Source: Ianthella basta
Lineage: Eukaryota; Porifera; Demospongiae; Verongiida; Ianthellidae
Direction: 5' to 3'
Assembly: GCA_964019415.1 (NCBI GenBank)
Contig: OZ025884.1
Span: 1,700,001 to 1,764,000 of the forward strand
DNA: 64,000 nucleotides
Part shown: positions 60,440 to 64,000 of the stretch, piece by piece
Numbering within the stretch: position 1 is the stretch's first letter
Layout: each line of letters opens with the position of its first letter
Notes under the pieces: model-generated
The model's database searches: none
What the model saw: the letters and a program-made list of their open reading frames with translations, nothing else
What the model was told of the DNA's origin: nothing
Translations under genes and position numbers: made by a program

Positions 60440-61257
60440 ACTTTTTTCCTTCGATATTAATCACAAACATACAACAACAAAAAATTAAATGTCCTGCCAT
60501 AGTTTCTTGTGCATTGTCATGCATGTACATTGCAAGTAACAACTCATACTATTGTCGATTAAGATGGTCTACGTCATACTATTGGACCAATCAGATTTTC
60601 GCAGCTGGTTTTCTTTTGAGCAATTTCACTGCTAATGAGTAAAGATGCGGATGTTGCTACAAGGAACAGCTAAGTCGATTTGCTAGCCAATCAGTTGGGA
60701 TTCCGATTACACTTAAATGCCAGCAAATTGGTGTCAACGAATATTAGACCACTCAGCACTTGGGGAGTTTCGCACCCTCGAGCCTTGTGATCTTCAGATA
60801 TGCATTTCAGGCACCAAAATCAACCACTGTACCTAATACTGTGCAAGATTTCAACATGTGAGCCAGTGCTAGTCTTGTACCCGACGCTGTCCGTCGGCTG
60901 CCAATGTCGTACGCTGTGCCGGCGGACAGGGTACGAGGCTAAGCCAGTCGCTGCCTTAACAAGCAGCCTAGGCAGTAGCAAGTTAGTGTGCGGCTGCCAT
61001 AACCGAGACTATTACAGAAAGTCGGGATGAAGTGGGAAGTTAATCACAAGTTACCTGAGTGTTCATTATTCAGTTTCTTTCTCTTGTGAGTAGGGCTAGC
61101 TGAGTCAGTACTCCGCCTCGATTCCCTTTCCGCGCCCCTCTTTAGCGCTGGCTTTGAACTAGAGGCGCCTTCCATTGTCAGATTAGGGGACACTCCCAAA
61201 CAACCACTCTCCCGCTACTATTGTGCAATCGTGGGTTGCCCACGCTCCGTTGCAAAA
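60440..61257. other. No gene recognised; inverted GTCCGTCGGC motif
   Basis: At 60878-60931 the words GTACCCGACGCTGTCCGTCGGC-like and GCCGGCGGACAGGGTAC form an imperfect inverted repeat. From 61130 GC rises, which would fit a promoter for the + strand gene downstream. Confidence 0.4.
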
Positions 61258-61398
61258 TGGCGACCGGAAGCGGGCTCAGGTCCATCTTGTTAGAGTTACA
61301 GTTCGTCTCTCAGAGTGTGATTGCCTACAGCAAGTGTATACAGACTGTGGCTGTTTATTCCCAGAGGCGTGATGTTTTACTCGCATGCTGCTCATGAG
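61258..61398 (+). CDS. Candidate first exon or small ORF
   Basis: ATG at 61258 in the context CAAAATGGCG opens a 46-codon frame: MATGSGLRSILLELQFVSQS, then AYSKCIQTVAVYSQRRDVLL. Its context and GC rise suit a first exon, but no donor joining it to 61776 in phase was found. I do not recognise the protein. Confidence 0.3.
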
Positions 61399-61477
61399 AG
61401 GAGATGCCAAGTCTGAACAGCGAGGGGCTGAGCATGGCCACTGGTACTGCTGCTTCTCCTCCCTCCTCTCCTCCTTT

Positions 61478-61566
61478 AGTCTGGCGTAGCCCAGACCCAC
61501 TTCCAGCCATTTTATATTGCGCAAAGGGCAGGACTTCCTGGAAGTGGGTCTGGGCTACGTCAGACT
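61478..61566. mobile_element. Hairpin mini-element, 29-base arms
   Basis: Arms 61478-61506 and 61538-61566 (AGTCTGGCGTAGCCCAGACC...) are inverted with one mismatch around a 31-base spacer, giving 89 bases in all. It is a very short MITE-like insertion upstream of the next exons. Confidence 0.75.
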
Positions 61567-61577
61567 ACTCCTTCCTG

Positions 61578-61578
<1 letters not shown>

Positions 61579-61673
<95 letters not shown>
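61579..61673. repeat. (TG)n microsatellite
   Basis: About 95 bases of TG repeat with GCGTGCGTGCG interruptions, directly after the hairpin element. Confidence 0.9.
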
Positions 61674-61674
<1 letters not shown>

Positions 61675-61775
61675 ACTCACGCTCACACCTGCTCTGCATA
61701 CACTCCTATTCCTTTCCCACTTTCCAAGGTTCGGTCAATCCTTGACACCATCCCTCCTTTCTTCACTCCATCTAG

Positions 61776-63098
<1,323 letters not shown>

Positions 63099-63694
63099 GT
63101 GAGTGGACACCTGTGAGTGGTTGGGGGCATGTGAAGGTACCAGTGATGTGTGGAGTGCTGTGTGGAGTGAGTATTGTGAGTTGTGAGGATGATGTGAGAG
63201 GTGAAAGTGAATGTTGGTGTTAAGGAGACGAGCAACTTGTTAAGAGGTGGCCTTGTGAGTATGTGAGTGTGTAGGAGTGAATTAGGGACACTTCCAGCTT
63301 GTCAGTAATGTTGGTCCTCCTCCCTGCCCTCCCCCCACCCACACAGTGTACAAGTACATGTGTAGGAGGGTACTAGAGACACAGAGTTGAGTGCTATCTC
63401 CCTGTCTACCACATTGAGGTGTCAAGGTAACGCTGCAGCCACCTGACACGACCAGAGATATACCAGCACTGCAACACAGACATTCCCTGTGGTGAGTGTG
63501 TCTGTGTATTGTTGTACACATTACTCTAACCTGTCTTAGCAGACCACCTGCTAAATAAACCATACACTTTGGCTTAATGCTGTAATGGTGATAGGCAGTG
63601 TAGATTTGAGGCTCTCCCTCCTCAGCCTCCTGCCCTTCCCCATTGCTCCACCTCCCCTCCCCTCTCCTCCCCTCTCCCCACTCCTCCCACTCCA

Positions 63695-63872
63695 GCAAAG
63701 TGTGGGTGTGTCATCTAGCAGTGTTGAAGTCAGGCCCACTGTGGACACTGTAGGAACTTGTACAACAGAAGTGGTTGCCTCTGAGAGTGTTGCTGCAAAG
63801 GAGAGTGAACCGGCTCTCCCTCCAGAGAAAAGGCTCAAGGTGGAAGACAAGAGACCTGAACTATTGTCATGA
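63695..63872 (+). CDS. Terminal exon of an unrecognised + strand gene
   Basis: After a CT-rich tract and acceptor (ccactccag at 63686-63694) a frame of 58 codons ends in TGA at 63870-63872: QSVGVSSSSVEVRPTVDTVG, TTEVVASESVAAKESEPALP and PEKRLKVEDKRPELLS. The basic-acidic end looks nuclear or cytosolic rather than secreted. It may be the last exon of the gene carrying 61776-62322. Confidence 0.4.
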
Positions 63873-64000
63873 GACAAGCCTTGATTTGATGTCTCTGCTG
63901 TGTCATGTTTGGTAGACAACTGCACAAACTGTGTATTGTCAGGTGTTCTTTAACAGTTTGTTGGGTTGGTGTTTATTTCATAGTGATCGAAGTGTGTCAC

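Overview
This is eukaryotic nuclear DNA from an invertebrate animal. Genes are split by short GT-AG introns, long (TG)n/(CA)n tracts sit inside introns, and transposon debris is dense. A CARD-NACHT-LRR receptor, CARD exons shared between neighbouring genes and animal-type housekeeping genes suggest an early-branching metazoan. A sponge is the best guess, because NLR receptors of this architecture are known to be expanded there; a cnidarian cannot be excluded. Coordinates of multi-exon genes come from reading splice sites and checking that intron phases agree.

Layout: 0.95-4.1 kb (+), the 3' ten exons of nuclear cap-binding protein 1 (CBP80), followed by a TCATGTGAC minisatellite. 4.9-8.3 kb (+), a complete cyclophilin B-type ER peptidyl-prolyl isomerase with an ER-stress-element-like promoter site and a palindromic element in its large intron. 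9.1-15.5 kb (-), a CARD-NACHT-LRR innate immune receptor. 16.8-31 kb, mostly mobile DNA: a dispersed repeat family interrupted by a TTAA-flanked element, two coiled-coil exons left from a gene duplication, a Helitron 3' end with a PIF1 helicase fragment, and a decayed non-LTR retrotransposon. 31.4-35.3 kb, two small orphan ORFs and a cluster of perfect palindromes. 36.4-38.8 kb, a pogo/Tigger transposon with a TTAA/CCC element nested inside. 39.4-42.4 kb, a nearly intact hAT transposon. 42.7-58.7 kb (-), a large gene whose exons join in phase to give CARD, a novel ~280-residue region, a coiled coil, ankyrin repeats and a novel C-terminus. Its introns hold a 0.56-kb Tigger-like MITE and nested foldback elements. 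59-61.6 kb, further repeats. 61.7-63.9 kb (+), exons of one or more unrecognised genes, part of them thrombospondin-repeat-like.

Two themes stand out. First, the minus strand carries a small innate-immunity-like cluster: an NLR and a non-NACHT CARD/coiled-coil/ankyrin protein whose CARD exons (with flanking intron) are recent duplicates, plus leftover coiled-coil exons of a third copy. Second, several insertions can be dated relative to one another because target-site duplications or empty sites are visible in the window. No tRNA, rRNA or CRISPR array was seen.
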